From Pseudomonas bijieensis (lineage in GTDB: Bacteria > Pseudomonadota > Gammaproteobacteria > Pseudomonadales > Pseudomonadaceae): a stretch of DNA of 64,000 nt. The DNA lies in NCBI RefSeq assembly GCF_013347965.1, contig NZ_CP048810.1:1240001-1304000 (forward strand). Reading direction: 5' to 3'. A model generated the notes under the pieces. That model was not told the origin of the DNA and did no database searches. It worked only from the letters and a program-made list of their open reading frames with translations. The translations under genes were made by a program, and so were the position numbers. How positions within the stretch are numbered: position 1 is the stretch's first letter; every line of letters starts with the position of its first letter. Shown here in pieces: positions 8,786-17,366 of this stretch.

Positions 8786-9283
8786 ATGTCTGCAAGAATC
8801 TTGAAAACCCTGCCCATCCAGCTCGATCACGCCGGAGCATGGCTCGCGCCGTTGGGCCTGCGCTTGTTCCTGGCCTGGGAGTTCTTCGAGTCCGGCCTGG
8901 AGAAATGGAACGGCACGAACTGGTTCGCCGAAATCCAGTCCGCCTTCCCTTTCCCCTTCAACCATGTACCGGCCCATTGGAACTGGGAACTGTCGATGTG
9001 GGCCGAACTGGTCTGTGCCATCGCCCTGTTGATCGGCCTGGGCACGCGCCTGTCGGCGCTGGTGTTGATCATCGTCACCGTGGTGGCGACTGCTGCCGTG
9101 CATTGGCCGGCGGACTGGTCGAGCTTGAGCGAACTGGCCCAGGGCTATGCGATTACCAATAAAGGCCATGGCAACTTCAAGCTGCCGTTGATTTACCTGG
9201 TGGCGTTGTTGCCGTTGGTGTTGCAGGGGGCCGGGAAGTTGAGTGTGGATGCTGTGCTCATGACTGGGCTGCGCCGCAGATAA
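8786..9283 (+). CDS. DoxX family membrane protein (HvfX/bufferin-cluster type)
   Basis: This 165-residue inner-membrane protein has four predicted helices (about 20-40, 70-90, 95-115, 135-155) and the DoxX pattern [16 protein letters not shown] near the N-terminus, with [13 protein letters not shown] in the middle. The segment [22 protein letters not shown] is periplasmic in the usual model. DoxX proteins are a standard part of Hvf/bufferin clusters together with DUF692 and DUF2063 proteins, and both lie next door on the opposite strand. Its precise function in those systems is unknown. Confidence 0.8.
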   Translation: MSARILKTLPIQLDHAGAWLAPLGLRLFLAWEFFESGLEKWNGTNWFAEIQSAFPFPFNHVPAHWNWELSMWAELVCAIALLIGLGTRLSALVLIIVTVVATAAVHWPADWSSLSELAQGYAITNKGHGNFKLPLIYLVALLPLVLQGAGKLSVDAVLMTGLRRR

Positions 9284-9300
9284 GACATCATGCCCATCGC

Positions 9301-9389
9301 TGTGGGAGCGAGCCTGCTCGCGATAGCGGAGTTCCAGTCAATGCAACATTGCTGATCCACCGCCATCGCGAGCAGGCTCGCTCCCACAA
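9301..9389. repeat. REP pair between convergent doxX and DUF2063 genes
   Basis: Inverted arms tgtgggagcgagcctgctcg and atcgcgagcaggctcgctcc separate the two convergent genes and may act as a bidirectional transcription block. Confidence 0.88.
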
Positions 9390-9401
9390 GGATTTCGATT
9401 A

Positions 9402-10151
9402 TTACGGTTTTGCCCCGACAACCCCTTCTTCCTGCATCCGCCGCAACAGCGCCACGGCGTTGTCCATGAAATCGAATCCACTCACCCCCGCCTCCTGCGC
9501 CAACGCCCGCAACTGCTCTCGCCCCGCCAACCCGGGATACTCCTCGATGCGCTGCAGAAGCCGCCAGGCCAACAGGCTGAGTTCGGAAAAGCGCACCTCA
9601 AACCCAGGCGTGCGCCGCACCAGCAACAGCGTCGGCTCGGCCGGTGGCGTCGAGGGCTGGTAGTTCGGCGCCAGGCGATGCACAGGCCACTGGTACGCCA
9701 GCGGCCAGGCCAGGGGCGAGACACGCAGCGGTGAGTCGAGCAAGGAGGCCTCGTCATGGCTCGACAGCGGCTCGGCCTCGGCTTGCAACAGCACCATCTC
9801 GACCCACTCATAGTGCGCCAGCTCCGCCACGAACAACGGCCAGTCCGGCGACGGGTGGGCCGCGAGGTAGCCCACGAACTCTTCGGCGATTTCACCGAAC
9901 CTGGGCGTGACGCAGCGGTGCTCGCGCAAGAAACGCCGCACGCAGGCACGCCACTTTTCCTGCCCCAGCACGCTCACCAGTACCGGGAAAGTGCCACTGA
10001 GCAACGAGCGCATGTTTTCGAAGATCAGGTCGCGGTACACCTGCGCCTGCGCCACATCCATGCCGGCCGGAGCCGGGCACTGTTCAGGATCGCGCAGGTA
10101 ACGGGTCAACGCCTGTTGCTGTTGGTGTAGCGTCTGCCGGACTTCAGTCAT
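9402..10151 (-). CDS. hvfC: DUF2063 protein, HvfC/BufC-like partner of the MNIO enzyme
   Basis: This 249-residue protein starts with the family signature [17 protein letters not shown], followed by [19 protein letters not shown] (helical N-terminal domain). The remainder is the mixed C-terminal domain of DUF2063 proteins. Members bind the precursor peptide and work with a DUF692 oxygenase to modify cysteines. The start overlaps the end of the DUF692 gene by 8 bases (stop 10146-10144, start 10151), so translation is coupled. No frameshift is seen. HvfC/BufC naming follows cluster composition: precursor, DUF692, DUF2063 and DoxX. Confidence 0.85.
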   Translation of the reverse strand: MTEVRQTLHQQQQALTRYLRDPEQCPAPAGMDVAQAQVYRDLIFENMRSLLSGTFPVLVSVLGQEKWRACVRRFLREHRCVTPRFGEIAEEFVGYLAAHPSPDWPLFVAELAHYEWVEMVLLQAEAEPLSSHDEASLLDSPLRVSPLAWPLAYQWPVHRLAPNYQPSTPPAEPTLLLVRRTPGFEVRFSELSLLAWRLLQRIEEYPGLAGREQLRALAQEAGVSGFDFMDNAVALLRRMQEEGVVGAKP

Positions 10152-10990
10152 GGGTCACCGCTTGCCGGGTGACGGCCTGGTGTTGCAACTGGCGAATCGT
10201 CTGCAACTCAGCCACCAGCGCGGCATAGGGCGGGAAGTTGAAATCCCGTTCAAGCAAGGTCGGCTGCGCGCCGAAACGGGCATAGGCCTGCTCCAGCAGT
10301 GCCCAGACCACCGGTTTGACCGGCGCGCCATGGCTGTCGATCTTCAATGTGTCGGACTCGTCGTAGTGCCCGGCCACATGCATCGCCACCACGCGCCCCG
10401 GTTCAAGGCCCTGCAGGAACGCCCGGGGATCGAAACCGTGATTGATCGAGTTGACATAGACGTTGTTGACGTCCAGCAACAGGTCGCAATCGGCTTCGCG
10501 CAACACCGCCCGGGTGAATTCCAGCTCGCTCATGTCGTGTTGGGGGGCGGCGTAATAGGAGACGTTTTCCACCGCCAGGCGCCGCTCCAGTACATCCTGG
10601 GCCTGACGGATCCGCGCCGCCACGTGATGCACCGCTTCCTCGGTAAAAGGCAGCGGCAGCAGGTCGTACAAATGCCCTTCATCGCCGCAGTAGCTCAAGT
10701 GCTCGCTGTACAACGGCACGTTGAAACGTTCGAGGAAAGCACGCACCTGGCCGAGAAACGCCAGGTCCAGCGGTGCCGGTCCACCCAGGGACAATGACAG
10801 GCCATGGCACGTCAACGGATAACGTTCGGCCAGCGAATGCAAGGCGGCGCCATGGGCGCCGCCGATTCCGATCCAGTTTTCCGGGGCCACTTCGAGAAAG
10901 TCGAAATCCCCCGGCCGGCGCCTGGCGCAGTTCAGCGAGCAAGGCCCGGCGCAGGCCAAGGCCTGCAGAGGGTTGAGGTAAATTCAACAT
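10144..10990 (-). pseudogene. hvfB: DUF692 multinuclear non-haem iron oxidase (HvfB/BufB-like), apparent +1 frameshift
   Basis: The ATG at 10990 follows a good AGGAGA site and gives [20 protein letters not shown]. After about residue 27 the frame breaks at a run of five C on the plus strand (10908-10912); with four, reading continues as [15 protein letters not shown] to the stop at 10144 (about 281 residues). Family metal-site segments are present: [40 protein letters not shown] and [11 protein letters not shown]692 enzymes use an iron cluster to convert cysteines of a precursor into copper-binding heterocycles. As written, only an N-truncated protein could be made. A homopolymer sequencing error is at least as likely as a true mutation. 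Confidence 0.82.
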
Positions 10991-11066
10991 GACACATCTC
11001 CTGGGAAACGAGATGTGGAGAGCCTCATGGAGCGATCCCCCACCACTCGATGGAAACCGAACACCC

Positions 11067-11161
11067 GTGGCGAGGGAGCTTGCTCCCGCTGGGTCGCGCG
11101 GCGGCCCCGGTTTTTTGGGCCTGCTGCGCAGTCCAGCGGGAGCAAGCTCCCTCGCCACGGG
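11067..11161. repeat. REP pair between precursor gene and DUF692 gene
   Basis: Arms gtggcgagggagcttgctcc and gggagcaagctccctcgcca. It lies inside the presumed bufferin-type operon, where REP elements often give an abundant upstream transcript and less of the downstream genes. Confidence 0.85.
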
Positions 11162-11223
11162 TCCTTTGTCCGATGCCGCATCAGTGGGCTGGCATCAGCT
11201 CATCAGGCTCACCACCGGGCGAA

Positions 11224-11610
11224 TCAGGACTCGATAGCCGCCCCACACTTGCCTTCGCCGCATTTGCCTTCCGCAGTCTTCGCCTGGGCCGACAGGTATT
11301 GCTTGGCTTCCGGCAACGAGATACCGCCGTCGTGGTTGGCGTCGATCTTGTCGAATTCAGCGGCGCGCTCCGGTGCCGCGGCGATGAACTCGTCGCGCGA
11401 GACCTTGCCATCGTGGTTGGTATCGGTCTTGGCGAACTTATCCTCGCCACACTTGCCTTCGGCGGGTTTCTTCACGGTATCGGCTGCCGCCAGGGTGTAG
11501 CCCTGGGCCAGGTCGTTCATGGTCAAGGCCGAAGCCGCCGTGGAAAGACCAAGGCCGCCGACCAGGGCCAGGCCGAGTGCAAGGGACGAATTTCGGGAGA
11601 AGTTGAGCAT
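11224..11610 (-). CDS. EGKCG-motif precursor with two EF-hands (HvfA/bufferin-like)
   Basis: This 128-residue exported protein has a Sec signal peptide (residues 1-28, cleavage after ASA) and then a segment MNDLAQGYTLAAADTVKKP like that preceding the motif in HvfA proteins. EGKCG occurs at 51-55 and in tandem at 114-123 (EGKCGEGKCG), giving three cysteines (54, 117, 122), the only ones in the protein. Between them lie two EF-hand loops, DTNHDGKVSRDE and DANHDGGISLPE. EGKCG cysteines are the residues modified by DUF692/DUF2063 enzymes in known bufferins, giving copper-binding groups. The DUF692 and DUF2063 genes lie downstream on the same strand. The fusion with calcium-type EF-hands is unlike ordinary DUF2282 precursors. 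Modification and copper binding are inferred. Confidence 0.8.
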   Translation of the reverse strand: MLNFSRNSSLALGLALVGGLGLSTAASALTMNDLAQGYTLAAADTVKKPAEGKCGEDKFAKTDTNHDGKVSRDEFIAAAPERAAEFDKIDANHDGGISLPEAKQYLSAQAKTAEGKCGEGKCGAAIES

Positions 11611-11735
11611 GGGGTAGTCCTCGAACGATCAATACGCCAGTCACCCGCACCGAGGCTCGGTGCCGGCTGGCTGGCGTAGTTAATCGCCGATGTGTATCCG
11701 GCCTGTGTCGCCGCTCCGGGTCTTCCTCAAGCCGA

Positions 11736-11770
11736 TGTATCCGGGCCCGCGCGGTACACACTGCGATACA
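11736..11770. promoter_or_regulatory. Second copy of the TGTATCC / CACTGCRATACA element, upstream of the precursor gene
   Basis: TGTATCC at 11736-11742, CGCG in the middle and CACTGCGATACA ending at 11770. The distance from TGTATCC to the leftward start is 126 bases here and 123 at the DUF2790 gene, in the same orientation. A further TGTATCC sits at 11693-11699. This supports common control of the two leftward genes. The other strand carries the TPP-enzyme gene at 11903. Confidence 0.5.
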
Positions 11771-11902
11771 CGCCTGCCCGGCCTCAGGTCCTTGACGTTG
11801 AAAAAATCGAAACCTTGGCAGACCTGCACCGGTCAAGTCCTGTATGAACGTCAACCGCTGCAGGTCGCGCCAAGCGACTGAGGCCCGAAACGAGGGACAG
11901 AC

Positions 11903-13702
11903 ATGAGCATGACCGTCGGTGATTTTCTGGTGGAACGTCTTTATGAATGGGGGGTTCGCCGTATCTATGGCTATCCGGGCGATGGCATCAACGGCGTCTT
12001 TGGCGCCTTGAACCGCGCCCAGGGAAAAATCCGCTTCATTCAGGCTCGCCACGAGGAAATGGCCGCGTTCATGGCCTGTGCCCACGCCAAGTTCACCGGC
12101 GAGCTGGGGGTCTGCATCGCCACCTCCGGTCCCGGCGCGCCCCACTTGGTGACCGGCCTCTACGACGCGCGGATGGACCACATGCCCGTGCTCGCCATCT
12201 GCGGCCAGCAGGCCCGCGCCGCGCTGGGCGGGCATTACCAGCAGGAACTGGACCTGGTCAGCCTGTTCAAGGACGTGGCCGGGGCGTTCGTACAGCAAGC
12301 CAGCGTGCCCGCCCAGGTGCGTCACTTGGTGGACCGCGCCGTACGCACGGCGGTGGGCGAGCGCCGGGTCACGGCGCTGATCCTGCCGAACGACCTCCAG
12401 GACATGGCATACACCCCGCCACCTCACAAGCATGGGACGGTTCACTCCGGCGTCGGCTATCGCAAACCCAGCATCGTCCCCTACGAAGAGGACCTGCGCA
12501 AAGCCGCCGAGGTCCTCAATGCCGGCAAGAAAGTCGCCATCCTGGTCGGTGCCGGAGCGCTGCATGCCACCGACGAAGTGATTACCATCGCCGAAAAGCT
12601 TGGCGCCGGCGTGGCCAAGGCGCTGTTGGGCAAGGCTGCCCTACCGGATGACCTGCCCTGGGTCACCGGCACCATCGGCCTGCTCGGCACCGAACCCAGC
12701 GACAACCTGATGGCCGGCTGCGACACGCTGCTGATGATCGGCTCCGGCTTCCCCTACGCCGAATTCCTGCCCCCTGAAGGCCAGGCCCGGGGTGTGCAGA
12801 TCGACATTCAGGCGGACATGCTCAGCCTGCGCTATCCCATGGAGGTCAACCTGCACGGCGACAGCGTCGATACCTTGCGCGCCCTGCTGCCGTTGATCGA
12901 GGAAAAAACCGACCGCAGCTGGCGCAAGAAAATCGAACATTGGCGGGAACGCTGGGACCGGACCCTGGAAAAACGCGCCCGGGTATCCGCCAAGCCGATC
13001 AACCCGCAACGGGTCACCTTCGAACTGTCGCCACGGTTGCCGGAGCACGCCGTCATCACCTGTGATTCCGGCTCCTGCGCCAACTGGTTCGCCCGCGACC
13101 TGAAGATCCGCCGCGGCATGATGTGTTCACTGTCCGGTGGCCTGGCGTCGATGGGGGCGGCCGTGCCGTATGCCATCGCGGCGAAGTTCTGTCATCCGGA
13201 GCGACCGGTGATCGCCTTGGTGGGCGATGGCGCCATGCAGATGAACAACATGGCCGAGCTGATCACCGTCGCCAAATACTGGCGCACCTGGGCCAACGGC
13301 ACTTGGATCTGCGCGGTGTTCAACAATCGGGATTTGAACCAGGTCACCTGGGAACAGCGGGTCATGGAGGGCGATCCGAAATTCGCCGCCTCCCAGGACA
13401 TCCCCGACGTGCCCTACCACCTGTTCGCCGAATCCATTGGCTTGAAGGGCATCCTGGTGCTGCATGAGGACGACGTGGCCACGGCCTGGGAAACCGCGCT
13501 GGCGGCGGACCGTCCGGTGTTGATCGAGTTTCGCACCGATCCCGACGTGCCACCGCTGCCGCCGCACATCAAGCTGGAACAGGCGAAGAAGTTTGCCTCG
13601 ACCCTGCTCCAGGGCGACCCGAACGAGCGAGGCATCGTGGTCGAGACCGCCAAGCAGGTATTGAGCAGCCTGCTGCCGGGCCATCCCACGGAGAAAAAGT
13701 GA
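11903..13702 (+). CDS. Thiamine-pyrophosphate-requiring enzyme, pyruvate oxidase/dehydrogenase (PoxB) type
   Basis: This 599-residue protein has the three-domain TPP enzyme fold. The N-terminal Pyr domain has the catalytic glutamate in ARHEEMAAF (Glu51). A central FAD/nucleotide-type domain (about 190-330) includes KVAILVGAGAL. The C-terminal PP domain has the TPP-Mg motif GDGAMQMNN at 441-449. The closest known class is pyruvate oxidase/dehydrogenase (PoxB), which converts pyruvate to acetate and CO2 at the membrane; acetolactate synthase and other decarboxylases share the fold. The C-terminus has no clear membrane-binding helix of E. coli PoxB, so the substrate is uncertain. The next gene follows after 11 bases. 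Confidence 0.8.
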   Translation: MSMTVGDFLVERLYEWGVRRIYGYPGDGINGVFGALNRAQGKIRFIQARHEEMAAFMACAHAKFTGELGVCIATSGPGAPHLVTGLYDARMDHMPVLAICGQQARAALGGHYQQELDLVSLFKDVAGAFVQQASVPAQVRHLVDRAVRTAVGERRVTALILPNDLQDMAYTPPPHKHGTVHSGVGYRKPSIVPYEEDLRKAAEVLNAGKKVAILVGAGALHATDEVITIAEKLGAGVAKALLGKAALPDDLPWVTGTIGLLGTEPSDNLMAGCDTLLMIGSGFPYAEFLPPEGQARGVQIDIQADMLSLRYPMEVNLHGDSVDTLRALLPLIEEKTDRSWRKKIEHWRERWDRTLEKRARVSAKPINPQRVTFELSPRLPEHAVITCDSGSCANWFARDLKIRRGMMCSLSGGLASMGAAVPYAIAAKFCHPERPVIALVGDGAMQMNNMAELITVAKYWRTWANGTWICAVFNNRDLNQVTWEQRVMEGDPKFAASQDIPDVPYHLFAESIGLKGILVLHEDDVATAWETALAADRPVLIEFRTDPDVPPLPPHIKLEQAKKFASTLLQGDPNERGIVVETAKQVLSSLLPGHPTEKK

Positions 13703-13713
13703 GGCGTGACGCG

Positions 13714-14394
13714 ATGCCAACCGTTGAGCTGCATCGTCGCTATGAACGGTCCCTGCTGCTGGTGTTCTGCGTGCTGTGGGGATGGTTGGCCATCGCGCCG
13801 CTGAAACGCAGCGACTGGCTGGCGGAGAACCTGCTGGTCATTGCGTTATTGATCGTCCTGGTGAGTGTTCATCGGCGATTCAGCTTTTCCCGGCTGTCCG
13901 CCACACTGCTGTTCGTGTTCCTCTGCATCCATGAAGTCGGCGCCCACTACACCTATGCCAAGGTGCCTTACAACCAATGGTGGCAGGCCCTGACCGGGGG
14001 CCAGTCGCTGGACCAACTCATGGGTTTCCAGCGCAACCAATTCGATCGGCTGGTGCATTTCAGCTACGGCCTGCTGCTGGCCTATCCGCTGCGCGAGGTT
14101 TTGCTGCGGGTTGCGCCAGCAACGGGGTTCAGGGGCTATTTCCTGGCCTGGAGCCTGATCCTCGCGTCGTCGGCCATTTACGAGATCATCGAGTGGTTGG
14201 GCGGTGCCTATATCGGCGGCGACACCGCCAAGGCCTTTGTCGGCGCCCAACAAGACCCGTGGGACTCGCAAAAGGACATGGCCTTGGCCGCGCTTGCCGC
14301 ATTCATCGCCCTACTGGCCGCCGCCGGGGTCAATTACCTGCGTCAACGGGATCTCGCCCTCGAGTGGGCCTCACGCTTCAAGGCCCGCACATGA
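13714..14394 (+). CDS. DUF2238 (YjdF-like) inner-membrane protein
   Basis: This 226-residue protein has about six predicted membrane helices and the DUF2238 segments IHEVGAHYTYAKVPY, FDRLVHFSYGLL, YEIIEWLGG and DPWDSQKDMALA. The ATG at 13714 is preferred over the GTG at 13699 because GAGG lies 9 bases before it. It probably forms an operon with the preceding TPP enzyme gene. The family function is unknown. Confidence 0.78.
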   Translation: MPTVELHRRYERSLLLVFCVLWGWLAIAPLKRSDWLAENLLVIALLIVLVSVHRRFSFSRLSATLLFVFLCIHEVGAHYTYAKVPYNQWWQALTGGQSLDQLMGFQRNQFDRLVHFSYGLLLAYPLREVLLRVAPATGFRGYFLAWSLILASSAIYEIIEWLGGAYIGGDTAKAFVGAQQDPWDSQKDMALAALAAFIALLAAAGVNYLRQRDLALEWASRFKART

Positions 14395-14507
14395 CGAAGA
14401 CAACACAGCCTGTCGGCCCCTTCGTTAACACGACTAAGTAATTCAGCCTACCCGCCGATATAAGACAGGTGCGGGTGAAATCGCTTTTTGGCTGATGACT
14501 TATCTTT

Positions 14508-17081
14508 ATGATTGAAAATACTGGCAATGACTCGACTGTCCTTTCCCCGGGCTCGCCAACCCGAAGCTTCACCCGTCGCACGTTCCCGGCCATCATGCTC
14601 CTGCTGTTTGTCATGTCTGCACTGGCGATCGCCGTGCTGCTCAACATCACCGGCGCCCAGGACCGGCGCGCCCGTGAACAGAGCCTGTTTTTCGCCCAGC
14701 GGGCCATCGACGGGATCCGCACCGGCATCGGCCGGGACCTGAGCGACTATTCCAAGTGGAGCGACGCCTACCGGCACCTGCATGTCGAGGTCGACAAGGA
14801 ATGGGCCTATGACCAGGAAAACGTCGGTAGCAGCGTGTATTCGCTCTACGGTTACCAGGCGGTGTTTGTCATTTCTCCGACCGGCAAGACCGTCTATTCG
14901 GTGATCGATGGCCAGATGAGCGATGTCGATGCCGACACCTGGCTGACCGGCGACCTGCGCGCCCTGTGGAACAAAGCCAGCACTGCGGAAAATCACGACG
15001 AAGTGGTCGTCGAGATGCTGCACCACCAGGACGCCCCGGCGTTCGTCGCCGTGTCCGCCATCACCACCGGCACGGACAACAGCGTGGCGCAAATTCCCGG
15101 CCCGCCCAGCCTGATGCTCTTCGTCAAGGTTTTGGACCCCGGCGCCCTGGAAATCCTGGCTCGGGACTTCGCCCTGCCCGATGCCCATATCGCCAGGACC
15201 CCGGGCCCGGCCGATACCGCCCAACTGCTGCTCGACAACCTGACCCTGGAAGCCCTGGCCTGGCGACCGCAAACCCCGGGCCAGGATTTGCGCAAGATCC
15301 TCTTGCCCTTGCTGGCCCTGGCGTTATTGGTGCTGGGGATTCTGGCGCTGGCCGTTCTACGCCATGCCCTGGCCATGCTCCGCGCCCAGGAGCGCCAGTA
15401 CGCCAGCCTGCTGGCCCACCGCAAGGCATTGGAACGCAGTGAAGAGCGTTTCCGCGACATTGCCGAAGTGTCCTCTGACTGGTTATGGGAAGTCGATTCG
15501 ACCGGAACGCTGACTTACCTGTCGGAACGTTTTGAACAAGTGACCGGGTTCAGCCCCACGGAATGGCTGGGCAAACCGCTGCACCGGCTGCTCCACCCCC
15601 ATGGCGGCTCGATCTCGATTGCCCAATGGCTGCTCGGCGGTGCCAACAGCCTCTCTTCGGCGCCGCTGCTGTGCGAGTACATCGCGCGCAACCAGCGCGT
15701 CCGCACCTGCAAACTCTCGGTACGGGCCATCGAAGCCGGCACCCTGGGCTTTCGCGGCACCGCCACCGACATCACCGATGAGTTGCGGGCGCTGGCCCAG
15801 ATCAAGCATCTTTCCCTGCATGATCCACTGACCGGGCTGGCGAACCGAAACCGTCTGTTCGATTGCCTGCGCGAACACCTGGGCCACCCCGATCACCCGC
15901 CCCTGGCGCTGCTGAACCTGGACATGGACCGATTCAAGCCGGTCAACGACTCCCTGGGTCATGCCGTGGGCGATAAAGTGCTCAAGGAAGTGGCGCATAT
16001 CCTCCAGCAAAACGTGCGCGGCACTGATCTGGTAGCGCGCCTGGGCGGTGATGAATTTGTCATTATCATGCCCGATCCGGGCGATGCCGACGCTCTCGAT
16101 CAACTCTGTGAACGACTGATCGATTGCATGCAACGGCCCATGCACCTGGACGGCAATACGCTGTACCTGGGAGTGAGCATCGGTGTCGCCTGGTCACAGC
16201 CCGGTGACGAACGTGCCGATGAACTGTTGCGCCGCGCCGATATCGCCTTGTATGCGGCCAAGGCAGCCGGCCGCAATACCTGGCGCGTGTATGTTGAAGC
16301 GATGGGCAACCTGGCCCGCGACCGCCGGCGGTACGAACAGCAACTGCGCGATGCCATGCAACGGGACCAACTGGAACTGCGCTACTTGCCGCGCTTCGAC
16401 GTGAGCGCCGAGCAACTGCACGGTTTCGAAGCCCAGACCTTCTGGCACCATCCCGAGAAAGGTGAACTGGGTGGGGCCGACTTCATACCGGTGGCCGAAA
16501 CCTCGGGCCAGCTCGAAGAACTGGGCACCTGGATGTTGATCAACGTCTGTGAAGAGGCCGCCACCTGGCCGAGCGCCGTCAATGTCTCCATCGCGGTTTC
16601 ACCCCGCTGGTTCAACAGCAGCTTCCTGCTCAACCAGGTGCAAGAGGCCCTCGAAGCGAGTGGCCTGGAGCCTCACCGGCTGACCCTGGAAGTGGCCGAA
16701 GGGGTCCTGCTGGCCGACCACAAGACCGTCGCCAGCACCCTCCATGCGCTCAAGGACCTCGGCGTGCGGATCAACATCGACAAATTCGGCACCAGCATCG
16801 CCTCCCTTCGCGAGGTACTGGACCAGCCGTTCGATGGCATCCGTTTCGATCGCAACATCCTGTCGCAGCTGGGCCTGGAGGACGACAAGGAAGGCGTCCT
16901 GGCGATGATCCGGTTGAGCCGCAGCGTAGGGCTCATGGTCACCGCCGAAGGCATCGAAAACGCCCGGCAATTCAGCCAACTGCGCAACGTAGCCTGCGAC
17001 CATGTCCAGGGCCCCTACTTCGGCGCGGCACTGGCCCGCTCGGAAATGGCCTTGTTCTTCACCACGCCGCGGTGGCTGTAA
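14508..17081 (+). CDS. CHASE4-PAS-GGDEF-EAL protein, likely diguanylate cyclase with degenerate EAL
   Basis: This 857-residue membrane protein has helices at about 25-47 and 262-287 flanking a periplasmic CHASE4 sensor (DYSKWSDAYRHLH). A PAS domain (about 310-430) follows. The GGDEF domain has intact GGDEF (512-516) and the I-site RGTD upstream, so cyclic-di-GMP synthesis with product feedback is expected. The EAL domain is altered: EAL reads EAQ near 640, DDFGTG reads DKFGTS near 756, and the lysine of the K(I/L)D motif is arginine (RFDRN). The metal-binding second aspartate and lysine are therefore missing, so phosphodiesterase activity is doubtful, although a cyclic-di-GMP binding role remains possible. 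The physiological output is unknown. Confidence 0.85.
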   Translation: MIENTGNDSTVLSPGSPTRSFTRRTFPAIMLLLFVMSALAIAVLLNITGAQDRRAREQSLFFAQRAIDGIRTGIGRDLSDYSKWSDAYRHLHVEVDKEWAYDQENVGSSVYSLYGYQAVFVISPTGKTVYSVIDGQMSDVDADTWLTGDLRALWNKASTAENHDEVVVEMLHHQDAPAFVAVSAITTGTDNSVAQIPGPPSLMLFVKVLDPGALEILARDFALPDAHIARTPGPADTAQLLLDNLTLEALAWRPQTPGQDLRKILLPLLALALLVLGILALAVLRHALAMLRAQERQYASLLAHRKALERSEERFRDIAEVSSDWLWEVDSTGTLTYLSERFEQVTGFSPTEWLGKPLHRLLHPHGGSISIAQWLLGGANSLSSAPLLCEYIARNQRVRTCKLSVRAIEAGTLGFRGTATDITDELRALAQIKHLSLHDPLTGLANRNRLFDCLREHLGHPDHPPLALLNLDMDRFKPVNDSLGHAVGDKVLKEVAHILQQNVRGTDLVARLGGDEFVIIMPDPGDADALDQLCERLIDCMQRPMHLDGNTLYLGVSIGVAWSQPGDERADELLRRADIALYAAKAAGRNTWRVYVEAMGNLARDRRRYEQQLRDAMQRDQLELRYLPRFDVSAEQLHGFEAQTFWHHPEKGELGGADFIPVAETSGQLEELGTWMLINVCEEAATWPSAVNVSIAVSPRWFNSSFLLNQVQEALEASGLEPHRLTLEVAEGVLLADHKTVASTLHALKDLGVRINIDKFGTSIASLREVLDQPFDGIRFDRNILSQLGLEDDKEGVLAMIRLSRSVGLMVTAEGIENARQFSQLRNVACDHVQGPYFGAALARSEMALFFTTPRWL

Positions 17082-17097
17082 CTCACCTCCCCACCGC

Positions 17098-17330
17098 TAT
17101 CGCGAGCAGGCTCGCTCCCACAATGGGCCTGTATCGGACCCAAAACCTGAGGTCACCCAATGACCCTGTGGGAGCGGGCTTGCTCGCGAAGGCAATGGAC
17201 CTGCTGGCATATAGGTTGGCTGTGCCAACGTCTTCGCGAGCAAGCCCGCTCCCACAATGGACCTTGTGGTGCATGCAAAACTCATGAACACCTCAAGTAC
17301 CCCGTGGGAGCGAGCCTGCTCGCGATGACG
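17098..17330. repeat. Cluster of four REP arms
   Basis: A single arm at 17099-17122, an inverted pair at 17166-17255 (gtgggagcgggcttgctcgc ... gcgagcaagcccgctcccac) and another single arm at 17303-17327. It separates the convergent GGDEF gene and the giant adhesin gene. Confidence 0.85.
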
Positions 17331-17366
17331 CCGGCACAGCCACCCTCGCTGCAAGCTCAAATCCCC

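Noticed and set aside
11611..11902. Small ORF at 11690-11881 between the precursor gene and the TPP-enzyme gene
   Set aside because: It has no ribosome site and covers the regulatory element; its composition is unlike neighbouring genes.
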